Made by a program: the position numbers and the translations under genes. Positions 1-15,400 of a stretch of 64,000 bases of DNA are shown here, piece by piece. Every line of letters starts with the position of its first letter. Position 1 is the stretch's first letter. This DNA comes from Ciona intestinalis (taxonomy: Eukaryota; Chordata; Ascidiacea; Phlebobranchia; Cionidae), in contig NC_020174.2 of NCBI RefSeq assembly GCF_000224145.3, positions 2,852,097 through 2,916,096 of the forward strand, written 5' to 3'. The notes beneath the pieces are model-generated. The model was not told where the DNA came from and made no database searches. It was given only the letters and a program-made list of their open reading frames with translations.

Positions 1-480
1 TTCAATCTAAATCACCTAGATTTAATGCAACTCTATATCTAGTTTATTTTTTAATTGTCCGATAACTTGATTATTTGCACTTCCTGTGTTAAAACATAGG
101 TTATTATTGCTACCAACTGAAAAAACAATGAATTTGCTAAATTAATTATAAACCATCATAGACTACAAATGATTTAATATTATATATATATATATATATT
201 TTTTTTTTAAGTTAAGAATCAGTCCACGGCAATATGAAAAACTTTTTACTGTTTTATTTATTCTTTAAATCATTTAAACTGTTTTTTTTATTAGATTTAC
301 TTTCCTCCTGTTTTGTGTTTAAGTTCCTTTGGTTTTTTGTATTATTAATTTTTATTATTTCTATTGTTCAAGTGATTTTTAGCGCAATACTTTTCAAAAT
401 CACTCTTTCCATAACTTTATTTTTTATTTGTTTTTATTTGTTTTTAATTTTTTTCATCATTTTTTTCGTTTTATTCCTAG
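1..480 (+). other. XPO6 intron, left edge
   Basis: AT-rich intron ending in TTCCTAG just before the first visible XPO6 exon. It holds a TA dinucleotide run (about 181-199) and pyrimidine-rich sequence. The reading frame at 234-527 is only this T-rich intron read through into the exon and is not a gene. Confidence 0.8.
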
Positions 481-3400
481 AAAGTTCCAATGTTTATCAC
501 AAACAAACTCGTCAAAGTCATCGTTGACATCGGAAGATCAGATTGGCCGATGTTTTATCCCGACTTTTTCTCCGGACTCCTCCAGCTTGCATCCTCTTCA
601 GGAGGAAGCAACACTCGTGCTCTGGGACTTATTGCTCTCAGGATCGCATCGGAGGAACTCGCATCACCTCGGGAGGATGTTTCTGGTCAAAGGAAGGAAG
701 AATTGAGGAAACTTCTCCTCCAGCAGGTCCCGGACATGATCGCCATCATCACAGGTGAATTGAATTGATTAAAGCATGTTTGTCATACCTATATCTCCCA
801 TACATCATAGCCAAGGGCGAGCAGTAACCTCATTCCTATCCAATTCAACTACTACCTGGTTTCTGCCACCCTTATGTTGTTTTAAATTTATTCCTTTAAT
901 CCTGGCACCTTAGAATACCTTGACATGGCAGTTTACACATATGGCAAAAGCAACCACCATATGCATGGGTGTATTTAGCAATCTGGTGTCTGGACCTCCT
1001 TTTTTGTGATAATAAGGCTTAAAATAACCCTGTGTCATTAGGCCTCACATCTGCTTTTCATACGATGCATAAAATGTGTGTAAAATTAGGATTTTAGTTA
1101 ATAAATTCCAAGATATGCCTCAGATAGCATAAACTATGTTTTTACAGAATCCCTTCGTATTGAATGGGAAGCAAACTTCAGGCAATTCTCTCACGTCAAC
1201 AAAGCCACGCCTCCCCCTTCCCCAGGATCCGGGGAATCAAATCTATTTGATTTGTTTGTATTCCAAGGAGATTCCCTTCCCCATATAACCACAGTAAACA
1301 TTCCACCACATTCACTCAGTATTATGACACACGCACTAGAGTGCTTATGCCAATTGTTCAGGTATTTTGATATTATTATAAATACAATATCTTACTATTT
1401 TTAAAATCTTTTTTTTTTAAGATTCGGAATAGTGATTTTTTCAATGAAAAAGCGGCATTTCCGCAATCTTGCATTTCTGTTAGGTTTTTCATAAAGGTTT
1501 TTAAATCAACAAGTTTGTTTGGATATTTTTTATTGTGCCACCACTCTAAAATATAAATTAATAATATAACTTTTGTGACGTACTATTTGGAAATACTGTA
1601 TTTTTACAATAACATTTTTAAGTACGTACCAACAAATAACCCAACTATAAAAAATTGCCAACCATTTTTGTAGCAAAAATCCTAAAAAGCACTGATTTTT
1701 TTTTAATTGTAGAAATATTTTACTTTTTCGACTTGACTTAATAATTTGTAAATTTTTTGCAACTTTTCTAAAATTTTTAAATTTTTAAATTTTACTTAAT
1801 AATTTTAAAATTTTTTGCAACTACTTTAAAATTTTTTTAAAGTTTTTAAAATTTTTAAATTTTTTAAACTTTTAAATTTTTAAAAAACTATTTTTGCTTC
1901 TTAGCCATAAAACTTATTTGATTTTACTAAGCTTATTTCCCTTTTGTATTGCAGCTGGATTCCTCTTTCTACCAGCATCACTCCAGATTTACTGAGTGTT
2001 GTGTTTAGATATGCAAGACTTGGTACAAGTGATTCCTTGCAAAACTCTTCCAGGCAAGATAGTGCATTTATTAAAGCTTGGCTGTTAAACACTACGCTCT
2101 AATACAACAACATTGCATTTATAGGTGGTGTTTTTTCTACAACTAAAACGTACTGATTACTGACTTGCGACTGGCTGATATCATTTTTTTTTCATTGGTA
2201 CCGATATTCGTATAGTTTTAGTAATACAGATTTTTTTATAGTTTTACTAGTACAGATATTTTTATAACTTTACTAATACAGATATATTTATAGTTTTACT
2301 ATTACCGATATTTGACATTTTAATAGTTTTACTAATACCAATATTTGACCCTATTGCGAAACATATTAACCGATCAGTAATATTCAAAATCAATACCTGT
2401 ATTTAAGTATTGCAAGTTATAAGAGAGAAATGGTTGATCTGCATGTTATTGGGTGTCTGGCGCCGTAGCACAGTTGTTTAGCGCTTAGCGCGCACCTGCT
2501 TAACCGAGAGGTTTTGGGTTCAAGGCATGTCGGTGCTACCATTGTGGGCATAAGTGTCCTTGGGCAAGACACTTAACAGCAATTGCTTTAACCCAGTGAT
2601 CACTAATCGGTTGTCCAAACTACCAGCCATAGATGAAAAAACAGAAAAAATTCCCGAAAAAAATATTTACCTAATGAAAAAACAGAAAAAATTCCCGAAA
2701 AAATATTTACCTACAAAGTAACATACATGGTAACTCTTAACCTGGCACAAGGTGCATAAACACCCGTGTTATAAGTTATAACAACTGTCTTTTTTCGGCC
2801 ACGCGAGGGTAAAGTAAATTACATTCATTCATACATTGTTAAAATACTCTTTATCCCCAGTGGATTAACATTATCAGAGTTGGGTTGCAAAGCAATGATG
2901 TGTGTTAATGAACTGATGTCAAAGAACTGTGTTCCTCATAACTTTGAAGAATATTTAGTTAGGTGAGTGAATAAGTGTCTGGTAAATGTAACATATGCTA
3001 AATACAACGCCTAAATCTTAGGTTGCAGGGAGTAAAATTTTTAGTCGTGAAGCTTACAATGTAGTTTTACTGAAAAGAACATATTTTTAGTAAAAAAGAA
3101 CATATTTATTGGTAAAAAAGAACATATTTTTTAGTAAAAAAAAAATATTTTTTTAGTAAAGATTAACATATTTTTTTAGTAAAAAAAGAACTAAACTTGA
3201 ATTTTTAAGTGAATAAAACATGAATTTTCACAGGATTTTTCGTCAAACATTTCACCTACTGCAGCAACTTACCCGGGGTGACAACCCAAGAGAATCCCTC
3301 GATAAATTGGATGACAAGTAAGTATCACAAATCACAATAGTAAAAAATAACAAACTAAAGTACTTATTTTTAACATGCGAAGAAAGAATAGAATAGCCTT

Positions 3401-6400
3401 CAATTATTACATCTATGTTGCTGCAAATATTTAGAAAACTCTGTTTTCATTATCAATATCACTGTTGAAGAAAATAGCTAAAAGATTAGGAAAAGCACCA
3501 TCCTCCAGAATACCTGTCTGTTTTTATGCCTTATTTAAAAAAACAAAAGAGTTTTTTTTGTTAATTTAAAAAATACTAATTTTTTTCCTAATTTGAAAAC
3601 TTATTTCCAAAAGACTATGTTTTCATTATCACTGTTGAAGAAACTAGCTTAAAGATTAGGAAAAGCATTGACCTCAAATTATAATGCTGTCTGTTTTTAT
3701 GCCTTAATTTTACAAAACAAAGCAGATTTTTTGTTAATTTAAGTGATTTTTTTAATTTTAAAACATTTTTCAGTTATTTGGAGAAATTTATTGAATTCCT
3801 TCGTCTGTTTGTAAGCCTACACTTCTCAAGGATCGCCTCAAACCAAAGTTTTCCTCTCCTACAGTTTCTTACTCTTTTGTTTAAATTCACGTTCCACCAG
3901 GTTGGTCAATAGTTTATATTATCTACAACCATTTTAGAAACCTTTCTTATCAAAAGTCCATTTATACGAAATTTTCTTTTTTTTTAAGTTTAAAAATATA
4001 ACTGTCTACACTGCTGCATATTGTCACAAAAAATGTAAAAAAATCTACCAAACACAAATTGACAAAAGGGATTTTGTCTGGCACCGTAGCACAGTTGTTT
4101 AGCGCTTAGCTCGGACCTGTCTTAACCCAGAGCTAATGGGTTCAAGGCTCGTCACAGATACTATTATGGGCATATCTGTCCTTGGGCAAGACACTTAAAG
4201 GCAATTGCTCCAACCCAGTGGTCACTAATGGGTTGCCCAAATTATTAGCCTTACATAAAAAAAATAAAAAAATTTCAAAAAATAATCACCTACAAAGTAA
4301 CATACTTGGTAACTTGTAAGCTAGTTTGAGGTGTACTAAACAGAACACTCATGTTTATCGACTGACTTTTCCCGGCCACATGAGGATAAAGGAAGCTGCA
4401 TGCATTCATTCATTTTGTAATAGTTAAAACCTCCTATACTTCAGACTTCACACGAGCATTACATCAACTGCTTGGATATCTGGGAGATATTTGTGGATTA
4501 CGTAACGAATACTGCAGAGAAAAGTAAAGAAGACAAAGAATATGTTTTGACAAGGTTGTTGATGCATTGTTACCCACAATAAAGAGTTTTTTATCGTTTT
4601 CAACTGTTATCATTACTGTGTATTCTCTATTGTTTAAGTTTATATATACTAGGGCGGGGAAAGATGGGACACCTTTAGCACATAATATCCAAATATCCTA
4701 ATAGTGTTTTAAACAATTAACAACAGTATATGGGAGTCGCAAGGATACGGTTTTAAAATTATTTGAAAGTTCTTTGTTTACTAAAATAAAATGAAAAAGT
4801 TTCCCATCTTACCCCACCCTACTATATAACAACTTTATAAAGTTTTCACCCTACTCAAAAATTTTGAAACTTCACTCATTTTTACAAATAGTATATAAAC
4901 CCAATTCCAAATAAATAAAAACTTTAATAAAATAATTCAGATGCAAACTAAAGCCCTTTTAGTAAAATTAGCTGTTTTTATAATTTGCTAAATCTTCCAG
5001 GTACAGGGAAGGTATGGTGTTGTTTTCCACTTCTATACTTCAACATATACAGTTTCGATTCAATGCAAACCATTTAACTGAACTGGATGATGGAACTATG
5101 GACGATAATGTATGTCTTTACCATTGATGTTATATGTGTTATTTTAAACAATTTTTTGTATAAAAAGTTTAAACAGTTTTTATATGTAGGTGATATAATT
5201 GTAAAAATTTTACCAGAATTTTGAACCTTGCTTTAAAACAGTTTAAATGTATTTTTAGTTTTTTTTTATAGTTTTTTCAAGACATATGATGTGAAATAAG
5301 GTATATAGACAGTAGAAGTTGTGCTAATATCTGTTTATTATTAAATACATGCAGGGCCACACAGAATGGGAAATGTACTTGATTGAAAACATTGAACTTA
5401 TTGCGAAAATTGGAAAATTATTTCCTAATGAAACAATCTCTTTATTGGTGAGTTAAATACATTTTGCTTGTTTTTATCTTAAACATGTTTTTATTGCTTT
5501 TTACTGTACACTACATTTGTAAATTTAAAAGAATTTTTGGACAAGACACTAAACATACAAATCATTTTTTTATGAAACTACATACGTGATAACTAGTGAG
5601 CAGGCATGGGTGTATAAAACAGACCACCTGTAATTTAATGACTGTCGTTAACTTGCCATGTAACAATAAACAAGGTACATATGCCGTAACTTTTAACTGG
5701 GCTAGAGGTAAATGAAACAGAACGCCCGTGTTATACAACTGTCGTTGTCTTGCCATGTAAGAATAAAGAAGTTACAAATGTGTTACCAAAGCAGGCACGG
5801 GGTGTATGAAACAGAGCATCCGTGATTTAACGACTGTTGTTGCCCTGCCATGTAAAAATAAAGAAGGTACAAATATGGTAACTGAGCGGGCACGAGGTGT
5901 GTAAAACAGAACACCCGTGTTCTGTCGACTGTCGTTGTTTTGCCATGTAAGTATAAAGAACTAAAAGAAGTTACATATGGGTAAATCTTAAGCGAGAACA
6001 AGGTGAATGAAACAAAACACCTGTGTTCTACAAATGTCGCTGCCTTGCAATGCAAAAATAAACAAGTTACATATGTGGTAAAACTATCTGGACACAAGGT
6101 GTATAAAACAAAACACCCGTGTTCTACAAATGTCGTTGCCTTGCAATGCAAGAATAAACAAGTTACATATGTAATAAAACTATCTGGACACAAGGTGTAT
6201 AAAACAGAACACCCGTGTTCTACGACTTTCGATGTCTTGCAATGCAAGAATAAACAAGTTACATATGTAATAAAACTATCTGGACACAAGGTGTATAAAA
6301 CAGAACACCCGTGTTCTACGACTTTCGATGTCTTGCAATGTAAGAATAAACAAGTTACAAATGTGGTCACTAAGCGAGCACAAGGTGAATGAAACAAAAC

Positions 6401-9400
6401 ACCTGTGTCTACGACTGTCATTGTCGTGCCATGTAGGAATAAACAAGTTACATATGGGGTAAATCCTAACTGGACACAAGGTGTATAAAGCAGAACATCC
6501 GTGTTACACAACTTTTAATACCCACCTCGCTAGCAAGAATAATTTACATTTATTTATTGAAACATCCACCACTAGTACCCAATATTAGAGGAAACGGCAT
6601 CTTTGTACATTGAAACCAACTGGTCCATGGTTTCAACATTAGATGTGAATCAACTACCAAGGTTACAAAGGTCTATGAGGGACCTCGCTATGTGCTTGCA
6701 AGTAAGTAGACATTCGTATATATACTTTGTGTTAATATTTATATAGTTGATGATATTTATACAGTTACCTACTGATATGCAATATTATGGTTATTATAAA
6801 ACATAGCATTTAAAAACATGGCTAATAAAAATTAGTTTTTTTTCTCTAATGTTATTTAATGGCTGTATTTTTAGAATTTTCATCAATTTAAACCTTAAAC
6901 GCAAACTGGTGGATGTTCCAGTTAAAAAATGTAAATTATTTCTGCTAGCGAGGCAGGTAACAACAACTACTGTAACACGGTTGTTCTGTTTCATACATCT
7001 CGTGTCCGCTTACGTGTTACCCCAGGCATAACTAAATCATATTTAAAAAAAAAATGCAAAACATGATTAAATCTTAAAAAGTAAAGTACGGGGCGTTTTG
7101 AATAAATGATGAAATGTGATACGGTTAAATTCAAACGCAAACTGCTATAATGCTTTTAACGCCAATGTATTTTACTTGTTCATATATTTTTAAAACTTTT
7201 TAAATCATGAAATATATTTGCAGGCGTTTGGCCGAATATCTGAATTGTTTCTCGCTGAGAATTTCCAGGAACATTTTCAAACCGCGTTAACATTGATACA
7301 GAAGTAAGTCGGTTATTAAATATATTAGTTTCCTCCTAATACATAAATGTTTTTTAAAATGTTTGCTACAAAATGGTGTTTAGTGCATACATGGTGTTTT
7401 AAAACATCTGCACCTATTTGTAGACCATTCTGTAATTTGGTGTTTACATTAAAATTATGAAATGAATGTTGACCGAAATGCAATAGACCAAATTTAAACT
7501 TTCTATTTCCAATTAACACTAATTTTTTGTACTAATTTATAAACTTTGAAAAAAATCTGGCAATTTTATGTTTTCTGATCTAAAACAACCAATGTTTCGT
7601 CTGCTATAAATATATTATTTTTGAGTATTGATTTTTAAACCTTGTTTCTTGTTTCAGATTTCTAACCATTGCTTTATTTGGTTGTAAGAATCATTTATAT
7701 CAATCATCCAATCTCCCTCCTGCTGTTGTGAAAGATGCTACTGCGGTGTAAGTACATTATATTATTCTGCTTTCACCAAGCACCGTATGTGTACTTACAA
7801 TAAACAAACAATATAATGCAGTCTATGATGAAAAACTACTTTTAACTTGCATACAATTTTATAATAAAGTTGTATAATAAAGTTATACTAATAAACTTTA
7901 GTAATATTAACGCTAATATTTTCTTGCATGTTAACGCTAATATTTCAACGCGCCCAGTGCAGTTGCCAGTTGGTTAGTGCGCCTGCCTCGAACCCAGAGG
8001 TAATAGGTTCAAGGCTCGTCGTTGCTACCATTTTGGGCGTATCCTTGGGCAAGACACTTAACATCAATTGCTCCAACCCGGTGGTCATTAATGGGTTCTA
8101 AACTATTAGCCACACTTAAAAAAAAAAAAAAAAATCCCCCCAAAAAATAATCACCCACAAAGTAACATACATGGTAACTCTTAAGCTGGCATGAGGTGCA
8201 TGGACACCCGTGTTATAATGAGTAATGACTGTCGTTTTTGGCCACGCGAGGATAAAGTAAGTTATATACATTACATTCACATTCCCCTTTTTTCCCCCAG
8301 ACAAGCAGAGGCGCTCGCTTGCTTACAACCCTACACACACTGGTTGTCCCAGTTATACAGTGAAGCACAACATGCTGGGCATTCACAAGCTCAACTATCC
8401 CAACTGCTCAGTAGTTACATGGATGTTATTGTGCCGGTGTTAAGCAAACAGGTAAAGGTATAATAATTGTTTAGTTACCAGTGTTGTAGTTCCTATTGTA
8501 TAGTAGGGTGGGGGAAAATGGGACACTTTTTCATACTACTTTCTAGTTCTATTTGGTAGTAAACAAAGAAGATGCAAAAAATTATAAAATCAATTCCCCA
8601 CCCATAAACCGTGTTTAAAATACGCAATATGAGCCAAAGGTATCCCATCTTCCCCCACCCTACTATATCTAATTTATATGTGTGGTGCCCCCTTCCCAAT
8701 CATGTACATTATGTTCTGCCTCAGTGATTTTGCCTTCTTCCTTTTTCTGTCTGGCCTCCTGTCTCACCTTGTTGGTCATTCATTCTAAACATGTTCTTGT
8801 GTTGTGAAGTGCTGTTAATAAACCCAACTACTAACTTTAAAGTAAATGATTTATATCTAAGATATGAATAAAACAAACCAGCTACTATATGAATAAAACT
8901 GTACTTTATGTGTGATTTTCAGTTATATACTTTTCAGATACATATTTTACAAACAAAATATCATAGGTGTAAAAAATATTTTTTTCCGTTTTCAACATTT
9001 TAGTTGAAAATACCAAAACCATTAGAGCTTTCATTACTTTAAATGAATGATACATAAACATAACAGCTTTAATATTCAAGCAATTAATCCCAGGTACCGG
9101 ACAAAATCAGTTTATCATCAGCACACACCTTGCTTTCGGTGGTTACCACAGTGAGAGCAACATTCCTTTCACAATCACCTGCGATACAAAAACTTTACCA
9201 TGATGTCGCGAATGGCTTGTGCAATAAACTTCCAATGAAGGTGAGACCTGTTTGTGATTATGTGTCCTTGTCGAAGACGTGGGGTTTAAGTCAGATTTGC
9301 CCTATTATTCCAACATCAGAAATATATATATATGTTTAACTCTATAAGGGTGAGGTCCTTGGGGGGTTTAGACCAGATTTGCCCCATCACCCCAACATTG

Positions 9401-12400
9401 AAGATATTGTATATGCATGTTCAATTCTATAAGGGTGAAGTCTTTAAGGACCTGGGTTTTGACCAGATTTGCCCCAACACCCCAACATTAAAGATATTCT
9501 ATATGTTTGTTCAATTCTATAAGGGTAAGGTCATTGTCGAAGATGTGGGCTTTAAGTCAGATTTGCCCCATTATCCCAACATTAGAAATATTATGTATGC
9601 ATGTTTAACTCTATAAGGGTGAGGTTCTTGTTGAAGACCTGAGGTTTCGGCCAAATTTGACCCATTACCCCAACACCCAGGCTTATAATATGTACCTTTT
9701 ATTCGCCCAGTGTAACTTTGTTCTTAACTCTTTCCAAGATGTGTTTGACAGACACTAAATATGAATTGCTTTAACCCAAAGGTCACTGATAAGTTGTAAA
9801 GTTTTTACCCATAAAAAAAGTTACCCACTTGCTTACACTTGTATTAGCTTGTAAACTAGCACGAGGTGTGTGAGACAGGTCACCTTTGTTGTGTTGTAAC
9901 AAGCCAATAACCCTGCTACACAAACTCAAATAATACCCTTTTTGTAAGGTTACTATTACTATTATGCGGGTAACAAGTACTCACATATTTACTTGTAAGA
10001 ATGAATGAATGAAACTTACTTGATCCTCGCGTGGCGGGAAAACGACAGTTGCTAAACACGGGTGTTCTGTTTCATACACCTCCTGCCAGCTTATGAGTTA
10101 CCAAGTATATTACTTTGTGGGGAACAAAACTAGCACGCATAACGCCATAAGCGAGTCATCTGCGGTAGGAGGTTGGTTGTTACTCGCATTATGTGAATAA
10201 AGAAAAATATGGTGGAAGGACACTGGACAGTTTATGAGTTTTTTTTACTGTTTTTAGTTGGTAAAATTGCACCATAAAGTATGAGAAATTAAATTATAAA
10301 CATGATTTAACATTATTGTACTAAAATAAGCCAACTAACAAACTGTTTAACCTTAACTGATGACCATGCAAAATAACGCAGTTAGTGAATTACCAAATGA
10401 CGACTTTATGCGAATCGCTATTCGCATAAATATTTTACCATGCAAAAAGCGTATAAGTGCCATTAAAAAAACAAACCTGAATTTGCTTGTATTATTTATT
10501 TCAGACGCAAAGCCTGATATACAGATCCCTGTCAAGCCTCCTGTTGTTTCCATGGCCCAACACACCAGAAGCTGAACAAAGCTGGCACGAACGTAGTGAA
10601 AATCATAAAACTTTTATTAAATCCCTGCTTGGCGAATATATGTCCCTCTCCAACAACTTATCTGCTTTACAAACTGATCATAATTTATATGAGAGAGGTT
10701 AGTTTATGTATTCCACAAAAGTTATCATGCTGTTTTCTTGCAAAAAAATAATTTTATGTTCCAATTTTAGTCCAAAACAGTGGATTTTAAAATATCTAAA
10801 TTATGTTCAAGCTGGTGATTTTAATGTCATCTTTCACTTTTAACAAATCTTATTAAACAAACCAAGATTTCTGACAATCTTAGGCACTGCCATTGGTAAT
10901 AACTAATAATACTTATTTTCCTATTACTATTAAGAACTGCAATAACATTAACTGTTTCTACAATTGTTATGTTAGCTATTATTGTTATACCAGATGTGTT
11001 TTTTACTAATTACCATATTAATGTAATGCCCCAGTTTGTAAATACATAAGCTAAGTTTGCGGGCTCGACATCCATTCTTAATTACATACACACAACGACT
11101 TCTTGTTTTGTTTTATACAACTTTGAACCAACTTTCAAAATACTTTTTCCTCACCAGCAAAACCCATGATACTTATTTTCATATTTTGACTGAAACACAG
11201 CAAAACATCATTTCTCCCCTTATCGTTAAGGATAATAACTATGTATAAAAAATACTTTACCAGCAACAGTAATACAGTACTTACATTTTTTTTTGGGGGG
11301 TCATGACCCCCCCTTTTAAACCCCCAAATAAATTTTTTATTAAAATATAAAAAAAAGAATTTTGAAAAATTTTTGGATTAAACCCCCCCCCCTTATTTTT
11401 TTCTGGCTGCGCCACTGCTTATGATGCTTATACAATCTTAGGCATTGATAATCGTAGTTATTTCCATTACACGACTAATACAAAGAAAAAGCATCAATTC
11501 TCTTTAAGAGTCTTTATCACTACTCCTGATATCTATATACCGGCGCAGGCGCCGTGGCATAGTGGTTAGCACGCCTTCCTGTAACTCAGAGGTACTGGGT
11601 TCACAAGGCTGGACGTTGCTACCATTGTGGGCGTATGTGTCCTTGGGCAAGACACTTAACGACAATTGCTCCAACCCAGTGGTCACTAATGGGTTGTCCA
11701 AATTATCAGCCATACATGAAATAAAAATAAAAAAAAATCCAAAAAAATATTCACCCACAAAGTAACATACATGGTAACTCGTAAGCTGGCACGAGGTGTT
11801 CAACCCGTGTGATAACGACTGTCGCTTTCCTGCCACGCAAGGATAAAGTAAGTTACATTCATACATTAAATTCCTTTTCTTCAACAGCAAAACCAGTGAT
11901 ACTCCGTGCAGTTTTAATATTGGATGGTGTGGTTGAAGCTGTAGCAGATGAAGCTTCAAAATCTCGTCAACTTTGTCATTCATCCATCGAACAATGTATC
12001 ACCATTTCACTGCAGTTGTTTCCTATTTATATTTCGCATCCAGGTGATTACAGAAATTTAGAGTAATATTATTATAAAAAATTTTAAGTAAAAATATTAT
12101 TAGGTTTTCAAATAAAAAGTCCCATTTAAAAGTTATAGTAATATTATGTAAAAATTATTAGATTTTTTATCTATAGAAATTATTTGCTACAGAAGTGATT
12201 TGTGTTTGTTGTTTTTGTGCTGGTTGGGTTAAATTCATGTGCCTTGTGTTCTTCAGTTTTGCATTAGAGTGTGTTTTATTTTTCTGGACAGATAACATCT
12301 GTGTATGTGTTTTATTTGTTCTTGTTGAGGTTTTTGTAGGTGTGTGAAATTTGCGTTTGTTTGATTTGTGTTGTTTTACTTGTGTTTGTTTCTATTGTGT

Positions 12401-15400
12401 TAACATTTTTATGGTTTAAATTTGTTGTAGGCCTAAACTTGTATGTTTGTTGGCAATGGTTTTAACATATAGTAGGGTGGGGGAAAATGGGACACTTTTT
12501 ATGTGTTTTTTTTTCTTGTCACAGTTGGTGGTAAACAAAGAACATTCAAAGAATAATAAAATAGTACCCTTACGACTCCCATATACCGCTGTTAATTGTT
12601 TAAAAAACAATCAGGGTATTTGGATATTTTGTGTTAAAGGTGTCCCATGTTACCACAAAGTACTATACAATAATTTTTCTTAACCCTCCAACAGACACAG
12701 TGGAAGTCCTGATGTCACTTTTCCTTCGAATATTTTCTGCCTTACGTCGTCAGATCGGGCCCGACTCGATAGCGAGGACCCTTCAATCGTTTCTCACTAC
12801 TTTTACGCCTGAACGATTACAGGAGACGATCCTTCATGAGAACGCAGCTGGTGTGCGGGTCGTGGAAAAGTAAGTCAAAATTTTTCCAATTTTAGTTTTT
12901 TTTGTCGCTGATTAAAATCCAATCTCAATAACAGGCTTGAATGTGATATATTTTTGCGGATTATGTGTTAAAAATTCTCAATCTGTATTTTTTATTCTTT
13001 ATATTTCTCCCTGAATGTATTACCTTGTAAATCTTAATCTTAAATGTTATAGCTTTTGTTTTTTGTTCAAAAAATGCAATATTCTTATTTCTTACACCTT
13101 AGTTTTTATCTTTAACCTTAAATGTGAATGTCTATGTTATATTTTAAGCAAGAAAACTCTTAAGGTGGCTGTACACAGTATCCGGCATGCGAATTCGCTT
13201 GTAAAGTCGTATGCAAACCCATTACCGAGTTCCGCATGCGGCAGCGAAATCTGGACAAAACAGACAAAACGGACGAATTCCGGATACTGTGTACAGCCAC
13301 CTTTAGTTATATGCATACAAATTATTCCATATAGATTCATAGAAATTCTTGAACTGGTAATCGATGAGACGGGAAATGCGTTCAAAACATTCACACCAAG
13401 TATTATTGTGTTTGCTGTGCAACAAATATATCCTATAGTTAGCCAGGTGGGTAGAATCATATAAAGATATGGATATAGAATAGGCATATAGCACGACATG
13501 AAAAGGTTCCATAGTCCCAAAACCAAGCATATATCGTTTAAACCAAACAAAAGGAACTTTAAATATAAAAGTTGTCTGATGCCGGAAAAAGATAAAAGCT
13601 TATAATGACATGTACATCTAACAGAAGTAAACATGGTATGGTTAAAATCTTTGCCTGGGAAAAAATATCAATTAAAAACCGGAGCTGCAAAAATAAATGG
13701 AGAAAAATTTAAAAGATCATCCTGAACATCTTTTTACTCCTTAGCGCGAATCCTCGGATGTCAAGGGACCTCTCTTCCATCTGCTGAGTCATGTTTTATC
13801 GCGTCGTCATCGATATTTCTTCCCGAGTCCCGTGTTAGCATCAATGCTTCAAGATGGATCAGTGAATTCAAGCAAAAGTGGAACTATTGCCCATAAACAG
13901 CAATTTCTTGCCATCATGACGGTTTGTTTGATATTTTGATGTTTTTTGCAGAGACTGACGATGCCATTTAGGCAAATATATATCTCTAATACTAAAAGTG
14001 GCTGGACTTGATATTTGTCTGTTGCGTGTACAGATACAGAGCAGCAGCAAGAAATAGAAGAAGCTTTTAGTTCACAGCTATAATCTATTATTGTGGTCCT
14101 AGCGGTAATACGGTCACTGGGATTAAAATCTCGTATGAATAAATGAATATGAAGTTTCTCAATCGTCAGGCAATGACTGTCGTCTGTTGCATTTTTGTGG
14201 CACCAGATCTTTTGGATGATATAGTTTTGTTTTTATTTGATGAAATAGGATACATATCCGTCGCCACAACTGTTTCTTACCCTCCTATATTTTATCTTTT
14301 AAATTAGAGTTTTCGTTTTCTAATGACAGTTTGGCAAAAAATTATTAGGCAAATATATATCTCTAATACTAAATTCGGCCTGGACTTGATTTTTGTTCGT
14401 TACATTTTCATAGCACCAGATCTTTTGGATGATATAGTTTTGTTTTTATTTGATGAAATAGGATACATATCAGTCGCCACAACTGTTTCTTACCCTCCTA
14501 TATTTTATCTTTTAAATTAGAGTTTTCGTTTTCTAATGACAGTTTGGCAAAAAATTATTAGGCAAATATATATCTCTAATACTAAATTCGGCCTGGACTT
14601 GATTTTTGTTCGTTACATTTTCATAGCACCAGATATTTTGGATGATATAGTTTTGTTTTTATAACATGAAATAGGATACTTATCAGTCATCGCAATTTTT
14701 TATACTTTTCCTTTTACTCTTAAATTACAGTTTTCGTTTTATAATCACAGTTTGGCAAAAAATTCTCAGGATATTTAGTATTTACACATATAACAGAGAG
14801 CGGTTTACTATTGACCCTATAGGAGAATTATATTTTTATAATTTATAACATTATGTTAGAACAACCATATTCTATTCTACATTGGTGAGGTTCTATGGTG
14901 AAATACTACATGGGTTATAAGATTGAGGCCAGAGTTGGTCCATTACCCCTACACCCAGGCCCCAGCGTGCTACCATATGGGCCTGATGTTCAATTAATAA
15001 AAATGTATAGGGCGACATAATTTAAACATAAAGTTACTACTTTAACAAAAAGATAATATTTAGTGGTTTTACTCTTGTTTGTTTTAGTTAATCTTCTCAC
15101 CCAATATTTTAGGCATTTGGTCAATCGTTCTTACAATCTGATATCAACATTTTTAAACAAGTGCTTGACACGTTGGAAGATCTTAACTCCAAGCAGAAGT
15201 TATACGAGAAGGTAGTTTCTATTATGTTTAAGCTCTGAACGAGTGTAACTTTATCCTCGCGTGTCCGGAAAACCACAATCGTTATAACATGGGTCTTCTG
15301 TTTTATACCCCATGTGCCAGCTTACGAGTTACCAAGTCCAAGTATGTTACTTTTTGAGTGATTATTTTTTAAGAATTTCTATGTGTGGGTGATAATTTAA

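Noticed and set aside
234..527. 97-codon phenylalanine-rich plus-strand frame
   Set aside because: T-rich intron sequence read through the acceptor into the XPO6 exon in another phase.
2018..2023. GT donor GGTACAAG as the end of the third visible XPO6 exon
   Set aside because: Joining from it to 2861 puts a stop codon directly in the conserved next exon.
2457..2540. SINE heads as functional tRNA genes (here and at the other SINE copies)
   Set aside because: They have A- and B-box-like motifs but no sound cloverleaf or anticodon arm that I can draw, and they are always attached to the SINE body.
5783..6511. 242-codon open frame on the minus strand, and 6003-6392 on the plus strand
   Set aside because: Both run through the tandem array whose 96-bp unit is divisible by three; the repeated cysteine-rich peptide is an artefact of the repeat.
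11504..11983. 159-codon minus-strand frame
   Set aside because: Antisense to a SINE plus an XPO6 exon; similar frames recur at other SINE copies.
13137..13634. Minus-strand 165-codon and plus-strand 149-codon frames
   Set aside because: They span the family C MITE and overlap the true XPO6 exon 13335-13446; no independent family match.
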